DNA from: Rhodospirillales bacterium
GTDB lineage: Bacteria > Pseudomonadota > Alphaproteobacteria > Micavibrionales > Micavibrionaceae
Direction: 5' to 3'
Length of the DNA stretch: 64,000 nt
Assembly (NCBI GenBank): GCA_020638155.1
Contig: JACKJB010000004.1
Coordinates: forward strand, 62,001-126,000
Numbering within the stretch: position 1 is the stretch's first letter; every line of letters starts with the position of its first letter. The notes below the pieces were generated by a model that was not told the DNA's origin, did no database searches, and was given only the letters and a program-made list of their open reading frames with translations. The translations under genes and the position numbers were made by a program. Shown in pieces: positions 29,294 to 37,830 of this stretch.

Positions 29294-31123
29294 ATGGTCA
29301 TGTTCCGTGATGACGAAAAGAAGATCAGGGAAATGGAAAAGGCGGAAAAGATCGCCCGGCGCGGCCCGCTGGGGCGGTGGATCAGGCGCCTGATAAAAGC
29401 CGGGTTTGTGCTGGCGCTCATCATGGGGGTTAGTCTTGGTCTTCTGGCATCGCTAAGCGGTAATAATCCGGCGCTTAAAAAAGGCATCGAGGACTATATG
29501 AGCCATGCCACGGGCTTGTATGCTGAAATCGAAACATTCAATAATATGGCATTCTTTCCCAATCTTGCAATCGATGCTGAGGGGATCAAACTCCGCGCCG
29601 GAGAAGCCGGTGTCCCGGTTATCAGTGTCGGGACGCTGCAGTTTTCTACCGGGTTTTTTGATCTGATGTTCTCCCGCCGGCGGATCGGTTTCTTACTGGC
29701 GGAGAATATCACGGTCGAACCGGGCGTTCTGGATAGCCGCAGGCTGGTCATCGACCGTGCCGCACTGGAAAAGGATGCGGGTGAGGGACGCGCCGCTTTT
29801 GTCGCGAGCGGCCATTGGGGCGATAAAGCGCTGAAGGCGCATATGGATATGGATCTTGAAACCAAAAGTGAAGACGATCTTGTCTTCCATTTCCCCGATC
29901 AGGGAAATTTCAAGCTCAGCCTTGGTGCGTTTAAAGCAACCGGTTACACAACACAGGCATCAATGCTGGGCGGTGTGAAGATGCATTTCGATACGCTGGG
30001 TCTGGACGACAATGCCATGAGCGGCGATATCATTATCAAAAGAAGCGGCGCCCGCAACCATGTCGAAGCCGACATGCATTACGGGGACAGCCGGATCAAA
30101 GCGGACTTAAGAACAAAATACGGCGAGATGGATGGTGAAATCAGCTTCCCTTTGCTGCAACTGGACGATATCGGCAGGTTGTATGATTTATACATAGCCT
30201 TCCTCGGCCATACTGCCGTTTATAAGACGCCGCCGCCGGTGGATCTGTCGGGCAGGGATTATGATGTGACGGTGCGCATCGAAGATTTGCGCAGCGGCAA
30301 AGCGGCGCTGGGGCAGATGAATATCCCGGTTCGCATCGTGGATCAGGTGCTGAAAACAGGGCCGCTTGACGGGGTGTTCTCCGGCGGTGCGCTTTCCGGC
30401 AGTTTGAAAATCGATGCCAGCGGGAAAACATCGACGCTCAACCTCAAAGGCGGGATGAAAAACTGGGATTACGCCGCATTACAGGCGGCGCTCCACGACA
30501 GCCCTGCCATGACCGGCGGTAAAGCTAACGTCCATTGGAACCTGGATAGCAGCGGTGTGAGCTTTGATGATCTGTGGGCGGGCCTGAGCGGCGAAATCGT
30601 CATGATCGGCGGTAAAGGTGAATTTGCCAGCAAAGCCTTGAATATCTGGGGCGCCGGGCTTTTAAATGCGATGATCCCCAGTCTTGAACCTGACTCTTTA
30701 ACGGCTATGAATTGCCTGATCGGAGATTTTAAAGTTGAAAAATCGATTGCCAAACCGCAGCCGCTTTTCATGGATACGGCGCGCCTGACCGTTGTCGGAG
30801 AAGGTAGCATTGACCTGAATAAGATGCTGGTCGATTTGAAACTGGAACCGAAAGCCAAGAACCCGGCGCTGCTTGATGTGGCAACGGCGGTCCGTGTCAA
30901 AGGTGATCTCACCCGGCCAAAGATAGAAACCGACAGCTTTTCGTTATTCGAAAAAATCGGCGGGCTGGCCCTGGGGATTGTTAATCCTGCTTTTCTGGCC
31001 TTCAGCCTGACCGATCTTGGTCTGACAGAAAGCCATCCCTGTCATGAATTCATCGGTAAGCCTGAAGCCAGGGCACCGGCAGAACCGGATCCGCTAAAAG
31101 AACGCGGGGCGCTGAACGAATGA
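29294..31123 (+). CDS. AsmA-like inner-membrane anchored protein
   Basis: A single N-terminal membrane helix (AGFVLALIMGVSLGLLASL, about residues 36-54) follows a basic cytoplasmic stretch and precedes a long periplasmic domain rich in beta-strand. The C-terminal region with GDFKVEKSIAKPQPLFMDT, LTVVGEGSIDLNKMLVDLKL and VRVKGDLTRPKIE is typical of AsmA C-terminal domains. AsmA-like proteins are implicated in phospholipid transport to the outer membrane. At 609 residues it is a mid-size member. It overlaps the downstream ATP12 gene by 4 bp. Many related bacteria carry a HAD-like hydrolase at this place in the operon. Confidence 0.82.
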   Translation: MVMFRDDEKKIREMEKAEKIARRGPLGRWIRRLIKAGFVLALIMGVSLGLLASLSGNNPALKKGIEDYMSHATGLYAEIETFNNMAFFPNLAIDAEGIKLRAGEAGVPVISVGTLQFSTGFFDLMFSRRRIGFLLAENITVEPGVLDSRRLVIDRAALEKDAGEGRAAFVASGHWGDKALKAHMDMDLETKSEDDLVFHFPDQGNFKLSLGAFKATGYTTQASMLGGVKMHFDTLGLDDNAMSGDIIIKRSGARNHVEADMHYGDSRIKADLRTKYGEMDGEISFPLLQLDDIGRLYDLYIAFLGHTAVYKTPPPVDLSGRDYDVTVRIEDLRSGKAALGQMNIPVRIVDQVLKTGPLDGVFSGGALSGSLKIDASGKTSTLNLKGGMKNWDYAALQAALHDSPAMTGGKANVHWNLDSSGVSFDDLWAGLSGEIVMIGGKGEFASKALNIWGAGLLNAMIPSLEPDSLTAMNCLIGDFKVEKSIAKPQPLFMDTARLTVVGEGSIDLNKMLVDLKLEPKAKNPALLDVATAVRVKGDLTRPKIETDSFSLFEKIGGLALGIVNPAFLAFSLTDLGLTESHPCHEFIGKPEARAPAEPDPLKERGALNE

Positions 31124-31830
31124 AAAAATTTTATAAAATGGTGTCGGTTGCGTCCTGTGAGGATGGCTACGTCGTAGAGCTTGACGGCAAGCCTGTGCAA
31201 ACGCCTGCGCGTGTGCCGCTGGCCGCACCTAATCAGGCTATGGCCGAGGCGCTGGCGGAAGAATGGATGACACAGGGCGATGACATTGTTCCGGATACAA
31301 TGCCACTGACCCAGATCCTGACGACGGCGCAGGATCACATTCCGCGTGATCGAGGGAGCATGACAGCAAAAATCCTGCCGTATCTTGATACCGACCTGCT
31401 TTGCTACCGGACAGATATGCCCGAAGACCTGGCCATCCGGCAGGCGGAAAGCTGGGATATCTGGCTGAACTGGTTTGCGCAGGAGTACGGTACAACGTTG
31501 CAGACAACAACCGGGTTGCAGGCGTTACGCCAGGACCTAGCCGCGCACGAAAAAGTAGCGCAGACGGTTGCGCAGCTCGATGATGCGCATTTTTGTATCC
31601 TGCAACTGGTGACGACGCTAAGCGGATCGCTTGTCCTGGCGTTGGCGTTCCTCGCCGGCAAAGCCGCTCCTGAACAGGTTTTCGAAGCGGCCAATATCGA
31701 AGAACTTTACAAAGCTGAAATCTATAATGAAGCAGAACACGGCGCTGCGCCACTGCAGGAAAGCAAGCAGAATGCGATGAGCCGGGATCTCTTCGCCGCA
31801 AGAAAGTTTCTTGACCTGCTGAAAATTTAA
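31120..31830 (+). CDS. ATP12-family F1-ATPase assembly chaperone
   Basis: ATP12 proteins bind the alpha subunit of F1-ATPase during assembly in mitochondria and Alphaproteobacteria. The sequence VVELDGKPVQTPARVPLAAPN, AEEWMTQGDDIVPDTMPLTQ and LLCYRTDMPEDL, plus the C-terminal EELYKAEIYNEAEHG block, match the family. The length of 236 is normal. It ends the probable degP operon and supports the alphaproteobacterial assignment. Confidence 0.9.
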   Translation: MKKFYKMVSVASCEDGYVVELDGKPVQTPARVPLAAPNQAMAEALAEEWMTQGDDIVPDTMPLTQILTTAQDHIPRDRGSMTAKILPYLDTDLLCYRTDMPEDLAIRQAESWDIWLNWFAQEYGTTLQTTTGLQALRQDLAAHEKVAQTVAQLDDAHFCILQLVTTLSGSLVLALAFLAGKAAPEQVFEAANIEELYKAEIYNEAEHGAAPLQESKQNAMSRDLFAARKFLDLLKI

Positions 31831-32330
31831 AATATTGCGCCGCACAAAAAACTTGCTTTGTGCGTAATAAATATGAGACGCTAATAATCTGGCGACTTAT
31901 CACAGCAATTTGTGCCGCCGCCGGAATTTGTTTTTGTTCTAACAGGAGCGAACAGCGTTTTATTGCGGTCAGGCGCGAGGAGCGAAGCATAGAAACCCTA
32001 TGTGAGTGACGAGCAACGCAGCGGCAATGAAACGATGGAAGCTCAAGAGAAAGGGAATGACCAATGATGAATAGATCCATTCTATTTGTGACTTATGGCG
32101 TCGTTCCCGGACCCCTCACCCCGCGTAGACATTAACGCATTCGTGACGGTCCGGGCAGACGCAAACCGGGCCTCACCAAAAAGGGCGAGAGCGGAGCAGA
32201 ATCTTTTACACCTGATTCATATCCCAAAATCTCCTTAAAGAAGCCCGGAATTTAAACCATTTCGGTTTCATCATCCTGTTTGGCATTTGCGCCGTACAGG
32301 AGACGAAGCCTTATACCAAACGATTTATAA
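31831..32330. other. 500-base non-coding gap with several inverted repeats
   Basis: No ORF of credible composition is found. Visible structures are cgcacaaa (31841-31848) with tttgtgcg (31857-31864), a possible terminator of the ATP12 operon without a T-run; catag (31988-31992) with ctatg (31998-32002), within a purine-rich stretch gaggagcgaag..gtgagtgacgagc; and cccggacc (32106-32113) with ggtccggg (32148-32155). A short hairpin aaacc-atttc-ggttt lies near 32254-32270. A non-coding RNA or a decayed gene is possible. Confidence 0.5.
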
Positions 32331-34160
32331 ATGAGAAAAACAATGACTGAGAAAGTAACATATAAAGACGTTTTGCGTTATGCAGGCCATTACTGGAAAC
32401 GCCAGAAACCCAAAGGCGCAGCCATCATTGCCCTGATGACTACGGCAACGGTCATCGACGTATTCGTCCCGGTCTATACCGGTAAAATTATCGACGCCTT
32501 AACCGGCGAAGGGATTGACCAGGCTGCTGTGACGGGTGATGCACTGACCTATCTGGGGATCTTCGCGGTCCTTGCGTTTAGCTTTAACGTATTGCGCTGG
32601 GGGTCGATCTCCCTATGGGCGACCTTCTCTATCCGGGTTCTGTATGAAATCCTGAGCGAGGCGTTGCACAAGGTCCAGCGCTTCTCCGCCGACTGGCATG
32701 CCAATGCTTTTGCCGGGGGGACGGTGCGTAAGATGACCCGCGGCATGTGGGCGTTCGATGTCTTCGGCGATACGATCCTGATGGGGTTGTACCCGGCGGC
32801 CATCATTGCGCTCGGGATTACGATCATGCTGCTGGTCAAGCTGCCTTTGGTGGGTTTGTTCACCGCGGTGATGATTGCGATCTATACCGGCGTGAGCATC
32901 TGGATGTCGGTCGCGATCCTTGCGCCGCGCTTCCGCAAATCGGCGCGGGCCGATACCAAAGTCGGGGCGACGCTGGCCGATATCATGACCGGGAATGCGA
33001 CGGTCAAAGCCTTCGGGGCGGAAAAGCGTGAAGATGCTCTGTTCCGCGGCGTTGCCGATAACTGGCGGCAGCTTTCGACCAAAGCATGGGTAACGGGTGA
33101 AGTCGCCAACTTTGTCCGCGGCATGTTACGGGCCCTGATGATGATCGGGATGATCGGCGCTACCATTTTAATGTGGCGCAGCGGGACGGCCACGGCCGGG
33201 GATATCGCACTGGCCCTGACCAGCTTTTTCCTGATCGGCGGTTACCTGCGGGATATTGGGATGCATATTGCCAACCTGCAAAAAGCCGTCAGTGAGATGG
33301 AAGATATTATCGGCTTCTGGATGCGTGAAGACGATGTTCGTGACCGCAAAGATGCGGCGGCCTTTAAAGCCGGGGCAGGCGAAATTACCTTTGATAAGGT
33401 TCGCTTTACCTATAACGGACAGCATGCGCCGATCTATGATGACTTTTCGATCCGCATTGCACCGGGGGAAAAAGTCGCACTGGTCGGGCATTCCGGGTCG
33501 GGGAAATCGACCTTCGTCAAGCTGGTCCAGCGTCTGTATGACGTTCAGGGCGGTGCCGTCCGCATCGACGGGCAGGATATCGCCGCCGTGACCCAGGACA
33601 GCTTGCGGGCCTCGATCGCGCTGGTCCCGCAGGAGCCGATCCTGTTCCACCGCTCTCTGGCGGAGAACATTGCCTATGGCAGGCCGGAGGCAAGCATGGA
33701 TGAAATCATCGCTGCAGCGAAAAAAGCCTACGCGCATGACTTCATCATGGACCTGCCGCTGGGCTATGACACGCTGGTCGGGGAACGCGGGGTCAAACTT
33801 TCGGGCGGGGAGCGGCAGCGTGTCGCGATCGCCCGGGCGATCCTGAGCGATGCACAGGTCCTGATCCTCGATGAGGCGACCAGCGCGCTGGATTCTGTGT
33901 CCGAACATTACATCCAGAAAGCCCTGGAAGGGCTGATGGAAAACCGGACAACGATTACCATCGCCCACCGCCTGGCGACGATCCGGCAGGTCGATCGTAT
34001 TCTGGTCTTTGATAAAGGCCGGGTGGTCGAACAGGGCCGGCACGATGAGCTGGTCGCCCGGGAACACTCAGTTTACCGCCGCCTGTATGAAATGCAGGCC
34101 CTGGGGCTGAGCGGTGATCCGGCCGATAATTTAACGATAGAGGAAAAGGCCGCTGAATAA
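32331..34160 (+). CDS. ABC transporter, fused membrane and ATP-binding domains
   Basis: This half-transporter has about six membrane helices in residues 25-330, then an ATPase domain. Walker A GHSGSGKST is near residue 386, the signature LSGGERQR near 490, and Walker B VLILDEATSALD near 506. It resembles MsbA/multidrug exporters that work as homodimers; substrate cannot be read from sequence. An in-frame ATG at 32343 is an alternative start. The gene stands alone after a 500-base gap and ends in a terminator. Confidence 0.92.
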   Translation: MRKTMTEKVTYKDVLRYAGHYWKRQKPKGAAIIALMTTATVIDVFVPVYTGKIIDALTGEGIDQAAVTGDALTYLGIFAVLAFSFNVLRWGSISLWATFSIRVLYEILSEALHKVQRFSADWHANAFAGGTVRKMTRGMWAFDVFGDTILMGLYPAAIIALGITIMLLVKLPLVGLFTAVMIAIYTGVSIWMSVAILAPRFRKSARADTKVGATLADIMTGNATVKAFGAEKREDALFRGVADNWRQLSTKAWVTGEVANFVRGMLRALMMIGMIGATILMWRSGTATAGDIALALTSFFLIGGYLRDIGMHIANLQKAVSEMEDIIGFWMREDDVRDRKDAAAFKAGAGEITFDKVRFTYNGQHAPIYDDFSIRIAPGEKVALVGHSGSGKSTFVKLVQRLYDVQGGAVRIDGQDIAAVTQDSLRASIALVPQEPILFHRSLAENIAYGRPEASMDEIIAAAKKAYAHDFIMDLPLGYDTLVGERGVKLSGGERQRVAIARAILSDAQVLILDEATSALDSVSEHYIQKALEGLMENRTTITIAHRLATIRQVDRILVFDKGRVVEQGRHDELVAREHSVYRRLYEMQALGLSGDPADNLTIEEKAAE

Positions 34161-34173
34161 GCGGCCTTTTTTA
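34145..34173 (+). terminator. Terminator overlapping the end of the ABC transporter gene
   Basis: aaaggccgct (34145-34154) pairs with agcggccttt (34160-34169) around a 5-nt loop, followed by a T-run. The TAA stop straddles the loop and the right arm. Confidence 0.9.
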
Positions 34174-34235
34174 TTGACATAAAGATGCATATTTCGTAGC
34201 AACAAAATGCAGTCAAAAAAACAAGGTCATAAATT

Positions 34236-35264
34236 ATGCGTTACGCGATTGTTACCGAAGCATGGGAACCGCAGGTGAACGGGGTTGTCCGGACCTATCA
34301 GAATATTATCAGGGAACTGGAGAAAGCCGGGCATGAAGTGCAGGTCATCAGCCCCCAGGATTTCCGCATTAACCTGCCGCTGCCAGGCTACAAGGAAATC
34401 CGTTTCGCGCTGCCTTTGCCGGGTGAAGTCGGAAAAAAATTAAAAGCGTTTAATCCTGACCACATTCACATTGCGACCGAAGGTCCGCTGGGGTGGGCGG
34501 CCAAATCCTATTGCCAGAAAAATGATCTGAAATTCACAACGGCCTATCATACGAATTTCGCCGAGTATCTTGAAAAAAGACTGCCCGGTCCGGGTTTTTT
34601 GAAAAAAGCCTTCCATGATGCCGCCAATGTCATGATCCGGCGCTTCCACAATGCGTCCCACGCCCTGATGTCGGTATCAGACGATATCGACCGGCAGATG
34701 CTTGATCTTGGTGTAACAACGCCGGCAAAACGTCTGACACGCGGGGTCGATACCGATATTTTCCATCCGGGTCCGAAAACATTATTCACCGACCAGCCGT
34801 TACCCGTTGCATTATATGTCGGCCGGGTTTCGATCGAAAAAAACATCAAGGCGTTTTTGGATATGGACATCCCGTATCACAAGGTTGTTGTCGGCGACGG
34901 CCCGCAGCTCGAAGAATTGCGGCAAGCCTATCCGGGCGTTCATTTTGCCGGGCTGAAGGAAAAAGAAGAGCTGGCCGAGCATTACCGCTCTGCCGATGTG
35001 TTCGTCTTCCCGTCGAAAACGGATACGTTCGGGATTGTCCTGATCGAAGCGATGGCTTGTGGTCTGCCGATCGCCGCTTATGATGATGGCGGCCATACGG
35101 TGATTATCAGCGATAATCGGTTCGGCGCGACTGCCCCCGACCTTGGGGCGGCGTTTAACAAAGCCGTAGCCGGCCCCGGCACACCTGCGGAGCGCTTTCA
35201 ACATGTCCAGGATCATTATTCCTGGGCCGAAGCGGCGCGGCAGTTCACACAGAACGCATTATAA
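34236..35264 (+). CDS. GT4-family glycosyltransferase
   Basis: MRYAIVTEAWEPQVNGVVRT is the usual N-terminus of GT4 enzymes with a GT-B fold, and the C-terminal half carries ALYVGRVSIEKNI and the donor-site region VFPSKTDTFGIVLIEAMACGLP with the EX7E motif. The length of 342 is slightly short. Close in pattern to alpha-mannosyl- or sulfoquinovosyl-type enzymes that glycosylate diacylglycerol or phosphatidylinositol, but donor and acceptor cannot be fixed from sequence. Confidence 0.9.
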   Translation: MRYAIVTEAWEPQVNGVVRTYQNIIRELEKAGHEVQVISPQDFRINLPLPGYKEIRFALPLPGEVGKKLKAFNPDHIHIATEGPLGWAAKSYCQKNDLKFTTAYHTNFAEYLEKRLPGPGFLKKAFHDAANVMIRRFHNASHALMSVSDDIDRQMLDLGVTTPAKRLTRGVDTDIFHPGPKTLFTDQPLPVALYVGRVSIEKNIKAFLDMDIPYHKVVVGDGPQLEELRQAYPGVHFAGLKEKEELAEHYRSADVFVFPSKTDTFGIVLIEAMACGLPIAAYDDGGHTVIISDNRFGATAPDLGAAFNKAVAGPGTPAERFQHVQDHYSWAEAARQFTQNAL

Positions 35265-35350
35265 TACCGACCTTTTTATGGACATAATTGCAAATGCCGT
35301 GCTAGGCTTGAGCCCTACTGGATAAAAACAACAATATCAGGCAGGGACAT

Positions 35351-35536
35351 ATGGATTTTTCATCAGGGGAAACGGTTTGGGTCAGCGACGGACCGCAAAG
35401 CGGCCGGGCCACACTTCATGAGATTTTCGAAGACCAGGCGCTGGTGACCATGATGGCCGATCCGTCGGAAAGCCGCAAAACCGTCCCTGTTGAACGGCTG
35501 CGCTCTACGAAAGCACACCCTTTTTATATGCATTAG
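35351..35536 (+). CDS. Small beta-rich protein, tandem paralogue 1
   Basis: I do not recognise this 61-residue protein. An aggga-type ribosome binding site precedes the ATG. The sequence GETVWVSDGPQSGRATLHEI looks like a small SH3/KOW-type barrel. It aligns with the next gene over most of its length: ATLHEIFEDQALV here and ARLCDVFHDQVLV there, each followed by a DP pair. The two genes are 17 bp apart and were probably duplicated in tandem. Confidence 0.65.
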   Translation: MDFSSGETVWVSDGPQSGRATLHEIFEDQALVTMMADPSESRKTVPVERLRSTKAHPFYMH

Positions 35537-35553
35537 GCCGGCAGGATCATGAC

Positions 35554-35751
35554 ATGATAAAAGGTGATTCCATATCTTTGAAATTCGGTGATCTGCTGCG
35601 GATCTCGCAGGATGGCCGCTATGATTACGCCAGGCTGTGCGATGTGTTCCACGACCAGGTGCTGGTCGAACTCTTCGGTGATCCTGGTGATTTGATGATC
35701 GTCCACCGTGACAACATCAAAAAAGTCAAACCGCATTTGACAGTGAACTAG
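35554..35751 (+). CDS. Small beta-rich protein, tandem paralogue 2
   Basis: This 65-residue protein is similar to its upstream neighbour (see FGDLLRISQDG and ARLCDVFHDQVLVELFGDP). It is soluble, with no signal peptide or cysteine. Its stop codon overlaps the end of the convergent glycosyltransferase gene by 4 bp. Function unknown; binding of nucleic acid or a partner protein through an SH3-like fold is only a guess. Confidence 0.65.
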   Translation: MIKGDSISLKFGDLLRISQDGRYDYARLCDVFHDQVLVELFGDPGDLMIVHRDNIKKVKPHLTVN

Positions 35752-37328
35752 TCCACCCGTTTATAGATCCGGAAGCCGTCGGCTTTGAACGGCTCGTCCA
35801 GAAGATCGTAATGCTGCCATTGTGCGGCGAAGCGTTGATCCTGCATAAAGTAATCAAGATAATCAAAATCCATGCCGCCGAAATAGGATTTGTTCCGCCG
35901 GACATCGACAAAAACCAGGGCAGGCCGGTAGTGCTTTAAATCCTCTATGACGGAATTGGTCACATAGGTTTCAATCTGCGCATAACGCAGGGTCTCTTCC
36001 GCCGCCGCGTGTTCTTTTTTCTGCAGGATGCCGGGCAGCATCCACAGGGTTGGAAACCGCATACCCCATGATGCGCTGCTGTAATTGACAAGCGGAAAGC
36101 CGGGCCAGACATTTGTGCCGAACAGGGCAATCGGCTGGTCTGCCGCATGCTTTTCGACCAGCGGCAGCGCTTCATCCATAAACGGGTTTTTATAGGTGCC
36201 GTGACTGATATGCACCGCCGCCAGCAGGAGCGTGAGTTCCAGAGCCAGGACCGTGACCGTGCGCCGGAGGGCCGAAACCTCCTGCGAGCGGGTCTGGCCG
36301 AAAAAAGTAACCCCAAGGCCGAGCAGCAGGCAGGTTGAAGACGGGTACAGGTGATAAGACCAGCCTTTCATCTGCACAAGATAGGTCAGGAAAAAACACC
36401 CGGCGCATAAAAACAGGATATCGGCAAGCTGCGGCAGGCTTTGTGTCTTGCGGGTCATAAGATGGAGTGCAAAGCCGAACGGCAGGAACAGCGTTTCCGG
36501 ACGGACCAGCAACGTCCAGAACGGGTTGCGGTAGGCCGCATTATAAGACTCTATCGCATAAGGCATCACGGTCTGGAGATATTCCGGCGTCCAGTGCGCG
36601 ATGGCTGCAAGATAGGCAAGGATGACCAGCGCCATCGTGATCGTCTCGGCCCGGAACACCGCGCGCCAGTCCTTCGTCCTGTATAAGCGGTAAAGTTCCA
36701 GTGCGGCCGGGAGCAGCAGATAATGAGGTTTCAGCGCGAAACCGAGCGCGGCCAGCGCCCCGGCAAGGACCGCTTTCGTCCGGCAGCAACTGCCTTGCCC
36801 GGCAGCGCGCCGGGCCTGCAGCAGGATATACGGCATAATGAAGGCCAGCATCATATGCTCGCGCTGTCCGAATTCGGTACCGATCGCAAATGTCAGCGCC
36901 AGTGCAAACAGCAGCAGGAAGCCGTGCCGAAAGCCGCGGGAAATCGCTGGATCTAATCTTAGAAAGCGGTCGCACAGCCACAGGGAAAAAACCGACAGGC
37001 CGTAAATATAAAGAATAAAAAGAGGCACCGCATTCAGCCCGCTGAGTTTTGACAGCAAGACCGGGGGCATCGTCAGGAACAGCGCCAGCGGCGGGTTGAC
37101 CTCGATAAAGATCGTCTCGTAAAGCCGCCCGCCGTCCAGAAACTGTGCCCCGGCGACCAGATACCAGCCAATATCATGGTTAATCAGGGCATGAAGATGG
37201 ACAAACAGCCCGCCCCCGAGCAGCAGGAGAATAAGCACCGGCACCGCATAAGGATGATCCAGCCCGTCCATCGTGCGGGCGGTCAACAGGGAAGACAGTG
37301 AAGACCTAGAACCAGTTTTTGACATCAC
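35748..37328 (-). CDS. GT-C type (GT39/ArnT-like) membrane glycosyltransferase
   Basis: About ten hydrophobic segments run through 526 residues. After the first comes HALINHDIGWYLVAGAQFLDGG and YETIFIEVNPPLALFL, an acidic first periplasmic loop typical of lipid-phosphosugar-dependent GT-C enzymes. The C-terminal 150 residues are soluble (FGTNVWPGFPLVNYS). Substrate not known. It is the last gene of a reverse-strand run after mutL and the DUF4870-like gene, whose 3' end overlaps it by about 20 bp. Confidence 0.8.
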   Translation of the reverse strand: MMSKTGSRSSLSSLLTARTMDGLDHPYAVPVLILLLLGGGLFVHLHALINHDIGWYLVAGAQFLDGGRLYETIFIEVNPPLALFLTMPPVLLSKLSGLNAVPLFILYIYGLSVFSLWLCDRFLRLDPAISRGFRHGFLLLFALALTFAIGTEFGQREHMMLAFIMPYILLQARRAAGQGSCCRTKAVLAGALAALGFALKPHYLLLPAALELYRLYRTKDWRAVFRAETITMALVILAYLAAIAHWTPEYLQTVMPYAIESYNAAYRNPFWTLLVRPETLFLPFGFALHLMTRKTQSLPQLADILFLCAGCFFLTYLVQMKGWSYHLYPSSTCLLLGLGVTFFGQTRSQEVSALRRTVTVLALELTLLLAAVHISHGTYKNPFMDEALPLVEKHAADQPIALFGTNVWPGFPLVNYSSASWGMRFPTLWMLPGILQKKEHAAAEETLRYAQIETYVTNSVIEDLKHYRPALVFVDVRRNKSYFGGMDFDYLDYFMQDQRFAAQWQHYDLLDEPFKADGFRIYKRVD

Positions 37329-37830
37329 CGATCCGGTGGCCTTTCAGCGCGCGGGAAAGCCCCTTGGCAAGGCGGTAAACGAAATAGATCACAATCGGCC
37401 CGGCACCGATGACGATGCCATTAATAAAATACGCCATGTTGGCACTCATGAACTCATCCATGCAGGGCTTCATGGCGTCCATCATCGCCGCTTCACTGCT
37501 CATGCTCATCATCCGGTCGGCGCAGGCCTGGACCGCGGACGGATCATAAACGCTGAGGATATAAACGCAGGCGGCGCTCATCGTAAACAGGGCAAAAAAA
37601 GACGCGATCCAGATGCTGCGGATAATAAAGCTCATGTGATTGGTGGCAAGGCTTGTCGGCTCGGCTTTGCTGCGGACATGATAGGCGTAAAGCATCACGC
37701 CCAAAAACATGATCGTTGCCAGCACCGCCGCCGACACCATCGGCACAAAAGACATCAGCAGGGAGACAGTTAGCATCGCATAGATGTTGGTGACGGTTTT
37801 TTGTTCTGTATTGTCCGGCGCGCCGCTCAT
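37306..37830 (-). CDS. DUF4870-like membrane protein
   Basis: The protein has four predicted membrane segments and ends YFVYRLAKGLSRALKGHRIGDVKNW, which resembles the C-terminus of DUF4870 proteins. I place the start at 37830, where the ATG overlaps the mutL stop by one base, giving 174 residues; a longer frame reaches 37902 inside mutL and is unlikely. Function unknown. Likely co-transcribed with mutL. Confidence 0.7.
   Translation of the reverse strand: MSGAPDNTEQKTVTNIYAMLTVSLLMSFVPMVSAAVLATIMFLGVMLYAYHVRSKAEPTSLATNHMSFIIRSIWIASFFALFTMSAACVYILSVYDPSAVQACADRMMSMSSEAAMMDAMKPCMDEFMSANMAYFINGIVIGAGPIVIYFVYRLAKGLSRALKGHRIGDVKNWF

Noticed and set aside
31960..32070. Short frame in the 500-base gap beginning with a GTG
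   Set aside because: It gives only about 22 codons with no ribosome binding site and no recognisable sequence; the area is better described as structured non-coding.
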